From: Stratiolaelaps scimitus
Lineage: Eukaryota > Arthropoda > Arachnida > Mesostigmata > Laelapidae
Reading direction: 5' to 3'
NCBI GenBank assembly: GCA_019614645.1
Contig: JABWDB010000005.1
Span: forward strand, 5,364,001-5,428,000
Length of the DNA: 64,000 nt
Of the stretch, positions 44,881-57,705 are shown piece by piece. Below the pieces are notes generated by a model. The model made no database searches. It worked only from the letters and a program-made list of their open reading frames with translations, and had not been told where the DNA came from. Every line of letters starts with the position of its first letter. Positions within the stretch are counted from its first letter, which is position 1. A program made the position numbers and the translations under genes.

Positions 44881-47160
44881 CCTGGCTACGACCCGGACGG
44901 CAGCGGGAGCACCTGTACGCCAGGACCGACTGCTGGAAAAAAGCGGTTGGCCTCCTCCATTCGCACGGATGAGAGAACGCGCTCTGTATGAGTGAGTGGG
45001 TAGATAGGGAGGCGGATGTATGTCAGTGTCTGTGTTCGTGTATGTGTTTGGGTGCAGTCTACTTCATGGCAGAGCTCGTAGCAGGACGGGGTGCACGGCT
45101 GGAGGGCAAAGGCAAACGCAGACAGGCCCTGGTCCACACAAAGCGGGAACAGCCCGGCCCTCGCTAGTGGAGCCATACCGAGCGTTCGCATACGCCAACC
45201 CAGGGGTTCAGCAGCGGCAGCAGCAGCAGGCAGAGACAAGGGAAGGAACGCTGGAAGCGGTTGCAGCAGTTGCAGCGAAGGAGAAGCGTCGGCGGGAACT
45301 CGGCGAGAGAAAGAGAGCGACGCTGCGATGGGGCGCGGACAAAAAACGCTCCTCCTCCTTTTTCTATGCAGGCTCCTTTTTGCCAACCTACGCCAACGCA
45401 CCCCCCCCCCCTCCCCCCTACATTCGCGCCTCGAGTCCGCCTATCCGCTGTCCCAGAGCAGCCTCGGGAGTCTCGACATCACCCTCTGGCTCCCTCTCAA
45501 TCTCTCGGAAGCCGGCGTCCCCGTGACGGCGGCACCCCTTTCATTTGCCACGTTCACCCTCTTTCTCCGGCACACAGAAGGCAGATAGGTCCTCCTCGAT
45601 CCTTCGTTGGGCCGCGATTCCAGCGGCTAAGTTCCCTACGCTCCGACACCACTCCAGCTCGCCTACCCAGAGACAACAGCGGCCTGCCCCCGGCCAAGCA
45701 GGAGTAGGCGTAAGCAGCCAACAGCAGCAGCAGCAGCAGCGTAAGGTTCTTTCGCCCCCATCCGCTAGCTGCAGAACCGGGAAGGAGTTGAGGAGAAGCT
45801 GCTTCTGCTGCTGCTGCTGTTGGCCATTGTGCCGTCACCATGGTAGACCGACCAACCAACCGACCCACCGACCGGAGACTGCTCAGCGTTCGTGGAGCCC
45901 TGGGGGCGAAATAAGGTAGAGGAGAGAGGAGGGCGGAGAGAGCGGAGAAAAAGCAGGCAGCAATAGATGGAGAGAGTGGGGGGTTTGCATGTGTCTGTCT
46001 GCGCTCGTGGGGGGCGTGGGGTATGGGCCTGCTTGCACGAGGATGAAGGGTTGCCAGTCCCAGAAACAGGGCTAGGAGCGGGGGCGTAGATTATGCCAAA
46101 AAACTCTCGGCCGGCCGGCCAGCCAGCCAGCCAGCAAGCTTGCAAGCAAGCAAGCAAGCAGCCATTCTGCCAGAGCCTTGCGCTCGCTCGCCTCGCCTCG
46201 TCTCTGCTGCCGCTTGTGCTGTAGGCTATGCTGGCTGTTGGCGCCGCTGCTATTGCTCTTCGCCCTATTCCTACCCAGCCACCGCTGCCGTCGCGTTCAA
46301 GTCGCCTTACCCCTGCTGCAATGCTTGCCAACGCAGAAGGCAAGAAGAGCCCCACTTTTCTCGTCCCGCATCATCCCCATGGCCGTCAGCCCCCGCGTGT
46401 GCTGCTACGCTTCTCATGCACGGGACACGATGCCTTGCATCGCATCACGCCACACGCAGGCCACAGCCGTCTATGCTGCTCGTGCGACGGCGGCTGCAGC
46501 AGCCGCCGCCACCGCCTCCTCCTGCTCGAAAGGGATGCCGGCCACGTCTGCTTCTACAACACGCTCGGACCGTCCGGGCCCCGGTTCCACTGCCGGCTGC
46601 CTGCTTGGTGCCTGTCTGCGAGAAACAAACGACAACGACTACAACGCCGTTGCCGACGACGGCAGCAGCAGCAGCAGCAGCAACAACAACAAGAACAGTA
46701 ACAACGCATTGCTATAATGAGCAGTAGGAAGGAAGGAACGCGTTGCAAGGGAATCGTGGCTGCGTGTGGGGAGACTCAACGCCAGCCAGTGGTTGAAGCT
46801 GGAGCCATACCATGGCAGCCTCAGCCGACGCTCACCAGTCCGAGAGGCAGAGACCGTTGCGGACCGTGGGGGCCTCTGCCCCTCCCGGCGCTGACGTCCT
46901 GCCGAACTGCAGTAGACTATTGCGGCGGGGCTGAGTAGAGGAGCTTTTACTCGGGGCACCGGCCAAACTTGCCCGGGTTCGCGCCACCCCTTGCCGAGGC
47001 CCGCTCCCGACACATCTTGTCCAGGCGCGTCAGCGACGTCGGTGCGCTGCGACCCGAGGGTCTTGGGACGCGAGCCACGAAGTCGAGGCAGAAAGGGGCG
47101 GCTCGCGTCCATAAGTTTTCACTTATGTGTTGAACATAAAAGCGGCACTGTTTTATCACC
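44881..47160. other. GC-rich low-complexity block without recognisable gene
   Basis: Overlapping open frames of 150-200 codons occur in several frames on both strands. They consist of Ser/Pro/Arg/Gln/Ala-rich or Leu/Cys-rich sequence from CAG, CCG and GCN repeats. They cannot all be genes and none has a recognisable domain. It may be the promoter and 5' UTR region of a gene lying mostly elsewhere. Confidence 0.4.
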
Positions 47161-50059
47161 TATTGCATACACGAGCAAAAATGCCATTTAGGGTGGTGGC
47201 TGCCGCCATTGGCTCACCAATGGCTAGTGCTGATACGACTGGCTGGTAGACATAGAAGTGTTTACGAAGCGGGAATTGCTAAACGGAGGAACACAGACAA
47301 CACGATGAATCGCCTAGATACGATAACCACGTCTGATCGATTTTCGAATGTTTACAAAATATGTTTGTGTGTTTGCTGTTGTTACAGTATACTGCATTAT
47401 GTTCATTCACATACTTGCATACTATAATACTTCAGGTATCATCTGTTCTGGCCGGGTAAATTATTAATGCAATGGAACACTGCGCATAATGTGGCCAAAA
47501 AGACTTTATCGAGCTCCTCCTACAAAAGTTGTTGTTACTCATCCTTCTTTTCTCTCTATAAAGTTGTAAAAAGTAAAAGATCTTTTGTAATTTGTGACCT
47601 GTAGATTTCTACGCTTGCTTCCATCACTGAGTAGAAGAAAAGCACGAGATTTCATAGCCACACAATCTGTATCGATGGTCCTTGAAATGCCAGATCAAAG
47701 AACAGCCCATACGTATATGGAATGTTTCCGCAAAATATTTCGGTCATCTTTGTAGAGAATACTTTTGAATTCACTGAATCCGAATGATCTCGCTGATAAT
47801 TACGCGGAGCGCACATCTCTACGTGAAATCTTTGGTGACACCGCTTGTCAGGAGTATACATACATAATATGCCCGGATGTGGATGTCAAAAAAATCGCCG
47901 CTGTCGTTTCAACCTTCACGTGGCATTGTTGATGTAAGTCATTATTCGGGAAGGAGTCACACGAAGCAAGGAGTTACATGGAACATTGGGTCTACGTGAG
48001 GTTTAATTGCTCAGAACTCGAAATCGCTTTCGACAACCCGTGGACAACGTAGGTCAACAGGTTCATCCGAAACAGCAAGCGAATGTATAACTTCTTTTGT
48101 AGGGTTTGGCGTTCCAAATGCACAGAATTCTAATGTCACTACTTCAATCAGTTTATAATAATCGGCCTCAAATCATGGTAAATAATCTAGTAGTAATGAG
48201 TCATTGCTCTGCAAAGTTGCCCAAGTAGAAGTCGAGGTCAAATCGAAGGAAACAACCTTTGTAGGCCTAAAAACGACCTACCAGGAGACGACCTTTGAAT
48301 AAAGCCCGGTCGGGTCGCTGCTACAAACCAAATAAACACAAATGACTTGTGATGACAGGACATTGCTGTATGGAAACAATAATGGCGGAGGGTTAGATCA
48401 ATGTCATTGTCAGGAGACTGTTGGATGATTTTTCGTCGAAGCCAAGTTTCGTAACTTGTGGCTATGACAATACAATTTGCCGTGTGACGTGCACACTGTT
48501 GATTCCGTGAACAGATGAGATCACCAAATCTATAAAGGGTGGATTTTATCGAATTTATTTGTAATTTGCGAAAAATTCTCCTACACCGGTTGCAGTTGCG
48601 CTGAATCACGTAAACGCAACGAACGTCGGAGCGGAAAATATCCAACGACGTTTTGCCCGCACCCTGTAGAGACAGCGCGAAAGCAATCTTCCCACCTTCA
48701 ATGTAAATCTTTTCAAATATTTCTAAGTTCGCTGTCGGACCAACCAACGGAACTTAGCGTTCACTCCAAATGTCTGTGCAAGCACCGTGATGAGGAACGT
48801 TCCCATAGGGCATTTTCGGGAAGTCGAATTGCTTAGGTCACCCCAGGAGTCGTTATCATTTAACACAGTCAAACGACGTAGTACACATGACATGATCATT
48901 GCTCTCAGCAGGACTCAATAGCAGACGGCAGGATGTACAACAATTTAGACACTCGGAGCGCAACGGAGATACAGGCACGTCTAGCTAAGGCGGCAAGATC
49001 GTCCAAGTTCGAGATCGTACGAACTCAATCGACGAGATGTGGCAACATTCATCGGCACCTGCTTTCGCCTGTCGCGAAAACAGACACGACAATAAAGCTA
49101 AATGCTCATTTTCTCACGCGGCTGCGGCGGCTGCGGCGGCGGCCAGCTGTAGGCAATTGCCTAAAAAGCAAATGTTGTCATTGCATCCATAGCGACACAC
49201 GTGTCCCTAATAGGCAGGGCGCAACATTGTCCATTCGAACACATTCGAATGTCGCCAGCATCAGTGGGGTTTTTGTGATCCGTTACAAAAAGCGATATTT
49301 GTAGGCGCGCAGCATCCAGGGAGACTGATGCGGACTGCTGATTCGAAAACAAACCAAAACAGGAGGATCTTGCTGTTCACATCGGGCAGTGAGCTGGTAT
49401 TGAATTTTGTTGTTGGCTGTGTTATGCGCACGTTCCACGTAGATATATATATATACATTGTATTCGACATCACCGTTGTAGAATTGCTCTTCGGAAATAA
49501 ACCAATATAATGAGAATGTCTGAGCTTGATCGCCGCGTCTTTTACAGTTCTCTGCAGCATGAATATGTACACGAATAAAATTTGTTCAATTGAGCAGCGT
49601 ATAGATATTACAAAACAATGTATACATATACCATATACATATTGCCGCTGTGAAATTTTCAATATATTTTTTTTGTAACAAAGGCGCAATTATAACGATT
49701 TTCGTTAATTAGGTTAACAGATTTCCAACCAACTCCCAGCGGTTAAAATGAATTTTAGTGGCCAATCTGCAACTATGAGTTACACCTTAGCGATCGGTAT
49801 ATGTAATAATGGATAAATTGAAAGACTGACACGTTCGCTAGGTTCTGGTCGTCGCTTGAAATGGATACGGATTTCTGCTGAGCCTATATGGTTTACAAAA
49901 TTGACAGATTTCTTATGACGGGTGCGGTATGACAAGTCCAGGTCTGCCGGTTCACTCAGCCTGCACTAAAGACTATGTCGGCGATCTCGTCCCCCATGGC
50001 ATTTGCTGTTTGTCACATATATGTACCTGTTGATTTCGTTCCGGCTTGACAACCGTGTC
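47161..50059. other. Intergenic DNA
   Basis: Apart from the possible LINE relic at 48238-48747 I see nothing. A GGCGGCTGC triplet patch lies at about 49120-49140. Confidence 0.5.
48238..48747 (-). pseudogene. Possible relic of a LINE endonuclease region
   Basis: The 169-codon frame contains RNCNRCRRIFRKLQ, INSIKSTLYRFGDLI and CIVIATSYETWL. These parallel the WNCNGLRxK, INSIRNKFDELxxLI and DIIALTETWL blocks at the start of LINE apurinic endonucleases. The later catalytic blocks (GDxN, SDH) are not recognisable. The match is by eye and weak, and the frame could be chance. Confidence 0.3.
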
Positions 50060-50643
50060 GTACAGACGGACTCAACCATTTATTTATTTAACTTCCCCCC
50101 AAAGGCGTGGAACCACTTATTCCCTATGTCTTCAGAGTCCTCCGGGGGGGGGACCTTTAGTTAAGCTTGGTCCTCAAGAACCGGTCCGATTCCAGAAGAA
50201 GCCTCCCCTGATCGCCCGTCTTCTAGGTTCCGCCGTCTTATCTTTTCTAATTCCTCCTTTCTCTGCATCATTTCTTCCAAGAAACGCGCACCGTTGGATC
50301 AGCCGTTCGCTGTCGCGAGCATGGCGTCGATCACCTGCTTGACAGTGCTCCATCGACGATCGCTCTGCAGGTCTTCTCTTGTTTGCTGCAGCCTGCCGCA
50401 TTTGAATAGTGTATGTGTCACATCGTCCGTCTGTCGTGAGGGACACAAGACGCAGGTATCCACCTCTGTCTTGCCGACTTTGACCATATATGTTTGGAAC
50501 TGGCCGTGACCTCTGTGTGATATTTTAGGTGAGTTTCCGGCTGTGGTCGTACTATGTCCTGAGGTACGCTATGAGACTCCTCGTCCAATTCCCGGTGGTG
50601 TAGGCTGCGTCCGGTTTATTCTATTCCAGTACAGACGGACTCA
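50060..50643 (-). mobile_element. 5'-truncated LINE (R1/LOA-like) with 15-bp target-site duplications
   Basis: The identical 15-mer GTACAGACGGACTCA occurs at 50060-50074 and 50629-50643. The 554 bases between read on the minus strand as the end of a non-LTR retrotransposon. They encode the C-terminal zinc-knuckle region and end in TAAATAAATAAAT (plus 50079-50092). The element is 5'-truncated and its coding frame carries a TAG and frameshifts. Perfect duplications indicate a fairly recent insertion. Confidence 0.88.
50161..50610 (-). pseudogene. LINE C-terminal zinc-knuckle fragment
   Basis: Blocks in order on the minus strand are LIAYLRT (stop) YDHSRKLT, a frameshift, HRGHGQFQTYMVKVGK, and the CCHC-type CVLCPSRQTDDVTHTLFKC. 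Then come WSTVKQVIDAMLATANG, another frame change near the TGA, and FLEEMMQRKEELEKIRRR ending at TAA (50161-50163). GHGxFxxYL followed by C-x2-C-x8-H-x4-C and a KEE-rich tail is the hallmark of R1/LOA/I-type RT C-termini. Confidence 0.8.
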
Positions 50644-51117
50644 GGTAAAAATAAAAAGACACGAACTCTTCAGCACGTTCGTTGTCGGCAAGTTCGTTCT
50701 TTTATACACAGCATCCTTTATACACCTAACCTTTGCCGATATTTTGCATAAGGTTGAAGGGTCGAAATACAAGTTTGGTTATTAAGCTCACATGTATTAT
50801 ATCAGATGGCGTCCGATTTCGCTTCAAAATGTCGGCCATTTTTCTAGGGACTCTGACCGCCGTTCCAACGAGCCCTATCTATTTATGCGATTATGTGTTT
50901 ACGGCATCCTGTAATCATTTAATATATCATTCAAATTAGCCTACATACTACTATTTAATGATGGTTTGGGATAATTATCGGAAAGGGTGTAAACAGATAT
51001 CGCATGCTATATGCCTCTATGTGCAGGAGGTTGATTTATTGTGACAACGAAAAAAGGGATGACTCTTTCATTTTCTATATCACGTTCTCTGAAATGTTAA
51101 ATTTGACCATCTTGACT

Positions 51118-51118
<1 letters not shown>

Positions 51119-51184
<66 letters not shown>
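51119..51184. repeat. Compound (CT)n-(TA)n-(TG)n microsatellite
   Basis: About 16 CT units, 12 TA units and 5 TG units follow one another without spacer. Confidence 0.95.
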
Positions 51185-51185
<1 letters not shown>

Positions 51186-51472
51186 TGTCGATCTTCATAT
51201 ACGAAGAGCACATTAGAGAGTGTTTTATGTGGTTGCAGGAGGCAGCTATAGCATTGTCGACGATGGTGAGAATGGTGACGAGAGCCGAGCGTTTTTTGTG
51301 CCTTTCACCAATGATGCTGCCTCTACGCTTACTTATACTATAGCTAAAACCGAGCATTCTTCGAACGCACACAGTACAAAAATAAGGCTATCAACCAAAT
51401 GAAGCTCGTCCCATTCGTTACTCCCGTTCGTCGGGGAACGGACTGGCCTACATGATGGCCCGGATACTTGAC

Positions 51473-51503
<31 letters not shown>

Positions 51504-51525
51504 AATATTGTTATTATTATTATTA
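51473..51525. repeat. (TTA)n microsatellite
   Basis: TTA repeats with an AAT interruption. Confidence 0.9.
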
Positions 51526-52564
51526 TATATACATATTCCTTGGCTTATATATAATAACTACAATGACACCGATTGTGGAAAATCGTCATACTATCCACAA
51601 TTGACATCGATATTAAAACACTAACAACCTTAACTTGCACAGCACACAAAGCGTTGCTTTGTTGATGAAGTTTATGGCAATAAAGATAGCGATCCTTCCA
51701 AGGGCTGTGTCAACGATTGCCCTTCGCCAACTCCGTTGGCCGTTGACCGGCTAGAAATGTCACGTTAGCTGTCTATTTGCCCGTGAGACCCAAGCTGTAA
51801 TTTTTACGAATCAGTACCCATCACACGCTACATAGCACTGCGAGGTCAAACTTAAGGTCACACTGAGATCTTCTCAGTGGGCCAACAGTCTCGTGGAAGC
51901 GTGTCACCTCTCACGTCAGTTCAGCGCACAAACATGCGTAATTCCTACCGGATGCGCCGATCACTCAATCCTTAATTAAAAGGCTCTCTCCATAGCCTTG
52001 ATTACAAGCGCGATTCGTACGATTTCGTCCCATGTAACGCGCACAGGTATACCTAAATGTGTTTAAAGCGTTTAAGGCCCCGTTGTCCGAACGACGTCGT
52101 TCGGTATTATCAAGCACCCTATACCGGTTCCTTGGCCCTATGCTCCCAACTGCATGTCTCTGCTATTCTGCACCTTTTCTCTGCTCAAGTTGTCTCTTGC
52201 CTTCCGATTAGCCCATTGATGATATCGTTGTATCGTCCCATTCACGGTCGAGCAAACGGCGCTATGCAGCGATCGTAGACAGTGGCAGGAGGAGGCGAAT
52301 GGCCTCACTGGATCGTCGCCAGCGTACTCATGGCATCAGCATCAACATCACCATCAACATCGTGGTCATCAGGGAGAACCCTCTTCTGCATGATGCATCT
52401 GCTGCGCCAGCGTGGGCGCGGCTGTTTCTCTTTTCGCCGCTCGGTCTTTGAGAGCGAGAGAGAGAGAGCGCTACAGCTCTTTGCTATTTGCGCGCCAGCG
52501 GCAGTCTCAATTCGCTTCACAACTAACTCCTCCCTTCGACGATCCTCCTGGCTGTCCCCTCCAG

Positions 52565-52717
52565 GTTCATCGTGAGCCGGAGGACTTGGGGCCGGATAGA
52601 GCGGTAGAGAGTTCGTCGAGATGGGCCGCCTTTGCTCCCCGACCTCCGGAGTGGCTCACTGCTCCGGAGTGGTGCTCCGCAAGATCGCCCGCCGGGTTAC
52701 CGGCTAGCGGCCGGTAG
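52565..52717 (+). CDS. Possible terminal exon of an unknown gene
   Basis: A strong pyrimidine tract and acceptor (CTGTCCCCTCCAG, ending 52564) precede a 50-codon frame starting VHREPEDLGPDRA and ending at TAG 52715-52717. An AATAAA at 52859-52864 and a T/G-rich stretch at about 52892-52907 follow. The peptide is Pro/Ser/Arg/Trp-rich and I recognise no family. Upstream exons were not found; the GC-rich block at 44.9-47.1 kb is one place they could start. It may be only a fortuitous frame. Confidence 0.22.
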   Translation, partial: VHREPEDLGPDRAVESSSRWAAFAPRPPEWLTAPEWCSARSPAGLPASGR

Positions 52718-54241
52718 CGAGCCCCGGCCCGCGTCGGAGGGGCGGAGAAGAGGCGAAGAAGCCTGGATGACTGGTCGGGTCGTCCTCATCCGTATCGCCA
52801 TCACAACCGCCATCGTCGTTGTCGTCGTCGTCGGCATCGTCATCGATGAGTAAAGCTAAATAAAAACTTAGCTAAAAAACAAAACATTTGATTGTGTTTT
52901 TTATTTGGACGCGCTGCGATGGCTGCCATCGTCGGCTTTCCCTTTTGCTTCTTGTCGTCTTCCGCGGCATGAATGCGGGAAATGTAGAGAGAGATGGGAG
53001 CGTAGAATAAGAGCACTACTCGTCATCCTCGTGGCGCCTCACCGAAGGAAGGCCTCGTCGAGTTCCTCGCGGGAGGAACTCGGCGATCCCTCGGCGCTGG
53101 CACCTCCTTCCTAGGCCGCCTCTGCGTCGGTCCGCCACCGCATCGGTGTGGAATCATCGACAGACCGGGAAGATAAAGAGCGAGAGTGAGCGACCACGAG
53201 AGAGATCGAGTATATTCTGAGGATGGGGGCGATAGATACGGCCAACACCAACACCAATTCTCAACTCGTTCCTTGCACTCACGGATGCTGGTTCCTCCCC
53301 GGCCATTTTCCTAGGTGGACCCACCGGCGCTGCCTGTTCACCTCTGTATGGCAACAGCAGATGAGCAAGCGGCAAGGGCAGCAATAGTAGCCGCAGCAGC
53401 TATATCATTGTCGTACAATGTGACGATGACTCGGATGCAATTGCTGCTGCTGCTGCTGCCGCCGTCGTGGTGGCATTAGTCTGATGGAAGCAGTTTGTGA
53501 GTGATATAGGCACCGGGTACACGGTGGAGGCAACACCGATGCCTGGTGCTCGGCGTTCCGGATCCCCTGATTGCCTCACTGCCTGTATACTTGCTTGCTT
53601 GCAAACATCAGTGCTGTGCCCCGAGAGAGAAAGGAATAAACACTTGGCATTGCCACTTCGTGCCCTGGCCGAGTTTTGACTGCGTTCTGGCCCCTCGAGG
53701 CCACATATGCAAGCATGCATATATTCTCACTTTATCCTCCTCACTCTCCCATAGGTTTCGTGTAGATGAAGGCGGGTATGTTGGATCATCCATAGGGACG
53801 AACATACGCATCATCTTCATCTCATCTCATATTTGATCGCTATGACCGTCGGATGCACCTTGGCCTGACAAGGACGACAGGAGCGTTTAGGGGGCGGAGG
53901 CAGCGGCACTCGAACAACATCGCGCCGTTTTGCTCGACTCACCCATATATTTAGCACCAGCGTGTCGCCTGGCCGCCTTTGGGCCGCCGGTTTTACTTCT
54001 TCCGAAGTGGATAAAACTTCTTCTGCAAGCAGGCGATGAAGGACGAGTTATACGTATTGACGTTTCGAGCTAACAAAGCGTTGCAAACAGCCTTCGGTAT
54101 TACACATACACGTGCGCGGGCAAACCGTATACGGCCACTAGGTAGAGCGAAAATCTAAGGCGGGATAGACTGACTCGCTCTGGCTACTTGGAATACAAGC
54201 AACAACGATATTACGTGATTCTAGAAGAATACTATAAATTA

Positions 54242-54274
54242 ATATTAATGAGTGCAGCCTGCACCTTCTGTATC

Positions 54275-54308
<34 letters not shown>

Positions 54309-54341
54309 GATGCAGAAGGTGCAGACTGCACTTATTGATAT
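54242..54341 (+). repeat. 100-nt imperfect hairpin with (TA)n loop
   Basis: The arms 54242-54279 and 54304-54341 pair over about 38 positions around a (TA)n core. The key matched segments are CTGCACCTTCTG and CAGAAGGTGCAG. On the plus strand the arms differ at five positions: four are G-U pairs (54246/54337, 54250/54333, 54271/54312, 54275/54308) and one is a C/A mismatch (54258/54325). Confidence 0.85.
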
Positions 54342-57300
54342 GAGCAATGATAATTCCCCCGCAGTGAAGTCAGGCTGTGCCAGCATCCTCATTGTTGGGG
54401 CATCATCATGTCGCATACGACTACAAACGTATCATTTGTAAATAGCCCATATGAGGCTAAACTCTTGGGCAACGAGTTATTGTTTATGCCCATCATGGCA
54501 CCAGCTCTCTTCGGCAATTCGAAAGTCATCTCTTGGCTAAAACATGCAACGAACCGTTGGGCATTGCTTCTGGCTACTCTCGAACTGGATCATTCGCAGC
54601 CGAGTGCTGCTCGGATTGTCCCAACGATGGTTGCTGCAAAAACCTGCTCCTGTGAAGCTCCTCTCCTTAAAAATGCCCCCCCCCCCCAAGCTCCGTCCTC
54701 AGCACCGTGTCGAAACGATGTCGAACGGCGACTTCAACAGCCGTATCGGACATATATTACCCTGTTTGTTTTTGCTGTTGGGTGCAATTTACCGCTAGTC
54801 CCTGCTGCAACATCCCTTGGTACTTCTGCAGGTAGCGGTTGATGCTATTCTCGGTGACAATACCCGAGGAGGTCTCTAGTGGGCTAGCGAGAGGCGCATG
54901 ATGGAGCAGCTCGGTTGAGGGCGACTGGTCTCTACCAAGGGCCTTTTTACAGAGCGAACGATGAAGCGGCCCAATCGAGGAAGCGTAGCTGCAAGGACGA
55001 TGTCGAAGGAAACATGAGATGCTGGTTGTCCTCTTATTGTTGTCCTCTTATTGTCGAGATTCCTGGATGGTGCCTGTCTGAAGAAGAGTCAAGGGCTCGG
55101 CGGGAAGGCAGAGAGGGAGAGAGAGAGAGAGATATACTAGACAGACAAATAGAGAGCGAAAATACCCAGCCGTCGAACAAGTGAAGTGTTTTACATGCTC
55201 ATCCTGTTGACCAGTCAGTCAGCAGTGCGATTGTGCGATCGCTGGAGGCACGCATCAGCAGAATCCCGATCTGCACTTCCAATCAAAAGCGAACTGGTCG
55301 AGATGATTGAAAAACGGGCCGAGCTCGCACGTCAAATGTACATTCATGATGAATGTCTCGAAGGACATTCTGCATGTGGCGCTAATCTCTTTCTCTGCTT
55401 GGTGCCGTCTCAGCGCTCCACTAAATTGTATCACTACATTATCATCGTCTCCGTATGATCGACATACGAATGCTCGGAGACTGTCTTCAAGATTTTCGGG
55501 TGCTAAGTATATTCGACGATCGGCAGAATTTCAAAGTGCTGGTTGTGTCGAAATCAAAATGTCGAAATGGGTCTCCTTGTTGTCATTCGGTGCGAAATTT
55601 GGAAGAAATCGAACCATCACTACTACACACGTACACATCGTACTATTGTATCATGTAAACTTGAAAAACCACGAATTGTTTCTCTTCAAGTTCATACGCT
55701 AGGAGGAACGACTCGTGACCGACTGTTCATGTCGTTCGCTCTCTTCTTTGCTGAAACTCTCAGGGGTCCTGCAAGTTGCTTGTACAAATGTTCACAGTCA
55801 ATGGGAACAGCGTCATTACTCTCGAAGCCACTGTGCATATGCCGCCTGGCCAGTCATTAACGATTAGCGGCGATCGTGTCTCTACATCTTACTATTATAC
55901 CTTGCGATTCTCTGAGGCGGCCTGCCCTCTTCAACCATCGGCTCCCGAACAATAATAACAACGTGGAGCCAAAAACAGACCGCTGAAGGAGCTCGAATCC
56001 TCGATCGCGCTTTAGCGCTCCTCCGGGTGTGATGAACCAGCTTCCCTATACACATTCAGCCACCATTCGGATGGAGCTCATTTGTATGAAACTCCATGCA
56101 CGCGTGCACGCTTCGATCTCACTCTGAGTGCGAGTGCGTATACGTCTGTTAGCTAGCGAATGCTGCGTATGCATGAGTGTTGTTTTGGTTTCCATGGGCA
56201 GGGAGGCAACATCTCGCAGTGGCGCCTGCCCATTTCATATTCGCCTGCAAAAAAGCGTTCGGTTGTGGGCGATCTACCAAAGTGTCGATATCAAGACAAC
56301 TCCGTATAGATTTGGGACCCCGTTATGTTCGGCTGGCAATAGATCTTGCAGCAGGAGTAACGGCCAGCCGTCGTGATCAATGGGTTTTAGCCGTTCCGCT
56401 GGTCACTCCACCATCGGGATTGCGCCGGACCTGGGGGGGGGGCTGCAGACTTTCGTAGTTTCAAAATGGCTGCTGATCTAGAGGGTGGTCATGGCACAAT
56501 CGAGCCATAGTTTGCAACATTCGACGGAGTAGATCGATCCGAGATCTTTATCACCCCTCGAAGAATCGGCCAATACGCGACCGCTAGCGCTGCTCGACGC
56601 TGTATATTATACTGAGTGGTTTTTTGCCACCGCTCGCCACAGACCCGATGAAGGCTGAGGCGAGCGCTGCATTGCACCTCGCAGCCCGCAAGGTGTCCGC
56701 AGAAAGAGTTTGGCGCATTGTGAATGGACCCTCGATCTGTGTGCACATGTGTTCTGTGTACTGGTGCCGCACAAAAATCGAATCTAGGTGAAGTGCACCG
56801 CTATCGACTAGGCCAACCACGATCGGACGCAAACCCCTAATGTCAATGACCGCCAGCCAGCGACATCGGTGATTTGCTTTTGTCGTGTCAGTACGTATCG
56901 TTTAGACGACCTAGCACATTGTATTGTACCACAGTATAACTAGCCAGCTAGCTACATAGATATTATATTATAACCCAGCCGAGCTGAACAGCCGGACAGC
57001 CACACGCGTACTACAATATCCTACGAGATAGTAGCAATGCAATCGGCCAAAGCCGACGTTGCCTTGATGAGGTGTACATCGACAGAGGCGATGAAGAAGT
57101 CGAGTTATAGCCTTGCCCGGCCTCCGAAGGATCGAACATCGGCCAACACATTTTGCTTTCGCCCGCTTTCAATCTCGCTTATCGAATTCAACGAGAGACG
57201 AAGGCGAACGGTTGTCGAAGAATCGACTCGATTGGGCGGGAACAGAGATGATGGGTAAGCAGGCTGTCGAGTCTCGCTCGCTCGCTCGGGTCGTGCTCGA

Positions 57301-57690
57301 TTTTTGTGAGGCCCAACTGTGTACGACTCATTGTTGCTGGGCATTCAGCTGGTTTATGCTGGTCAACCAGGCGGCCTGCGTTGTGTGTCTGTATGCCGTA
57401 GGCCTATCTACCGATCATGGGCCAAGGCGACAGCCGACGCAACCCTTCACGAATTGCCTCGCCGTGTCGAGCCGCAAATTCGGCTAGATATAGTTTTATG
57501 AATGGTCCTCGACGAGAGCTTCGCCGCCGGGCTCCTGCGAGCTACAAGCGGCACTTTGCGTTCGCGACTCCTAATCCAGATGTTGTGAAGTCCGACGTTC
57601 GTCTCGGCGTTTTTGCCTACATCGATGTCTGCCCGTGTATTACATTTCTACTATCTACCATAGCTAGAATCGAGTAAATAAATACATAAA
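54342..57690. other. Intergenic, no gene supported
   Basis: Short open frames exist, but none is recognisable. A frame from ATG 57037 with a possible GTAAGC donor at 57255 was considered and not accepted. Confidence 0.5.
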
Positions 57691-57705
57691 TGAATGCCAG
57701 AACTA

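Larger units (their letters stand above)
50644..54241. other. Intergenic, with microsatellites and a possible terminal exon
   Basis: The stretch contains a compound (CT)n-(TA)n-(TG)n tract, (TTA)n at about 51473-51525 and a GC-rich section at 52.4-53.1 kb with a possible terminal exon. No confirmed gene is seen. Confidence 0.5.

Noticed and set aside
45020..46727. Multiple overlapping frames of 150-196 codons on both strands
   Set aside because: They are mutually exclusive, low-complexity and unlike any known family. Absence of stops follows from GC-rich repeats.
57037..57254. ATG-started frame with a GTAAGC donor, possible first exon
   Set aside because: The peptide resembles nothing known, opposite-strand frames of equal length exist, and no partner exon was found before the LINE.
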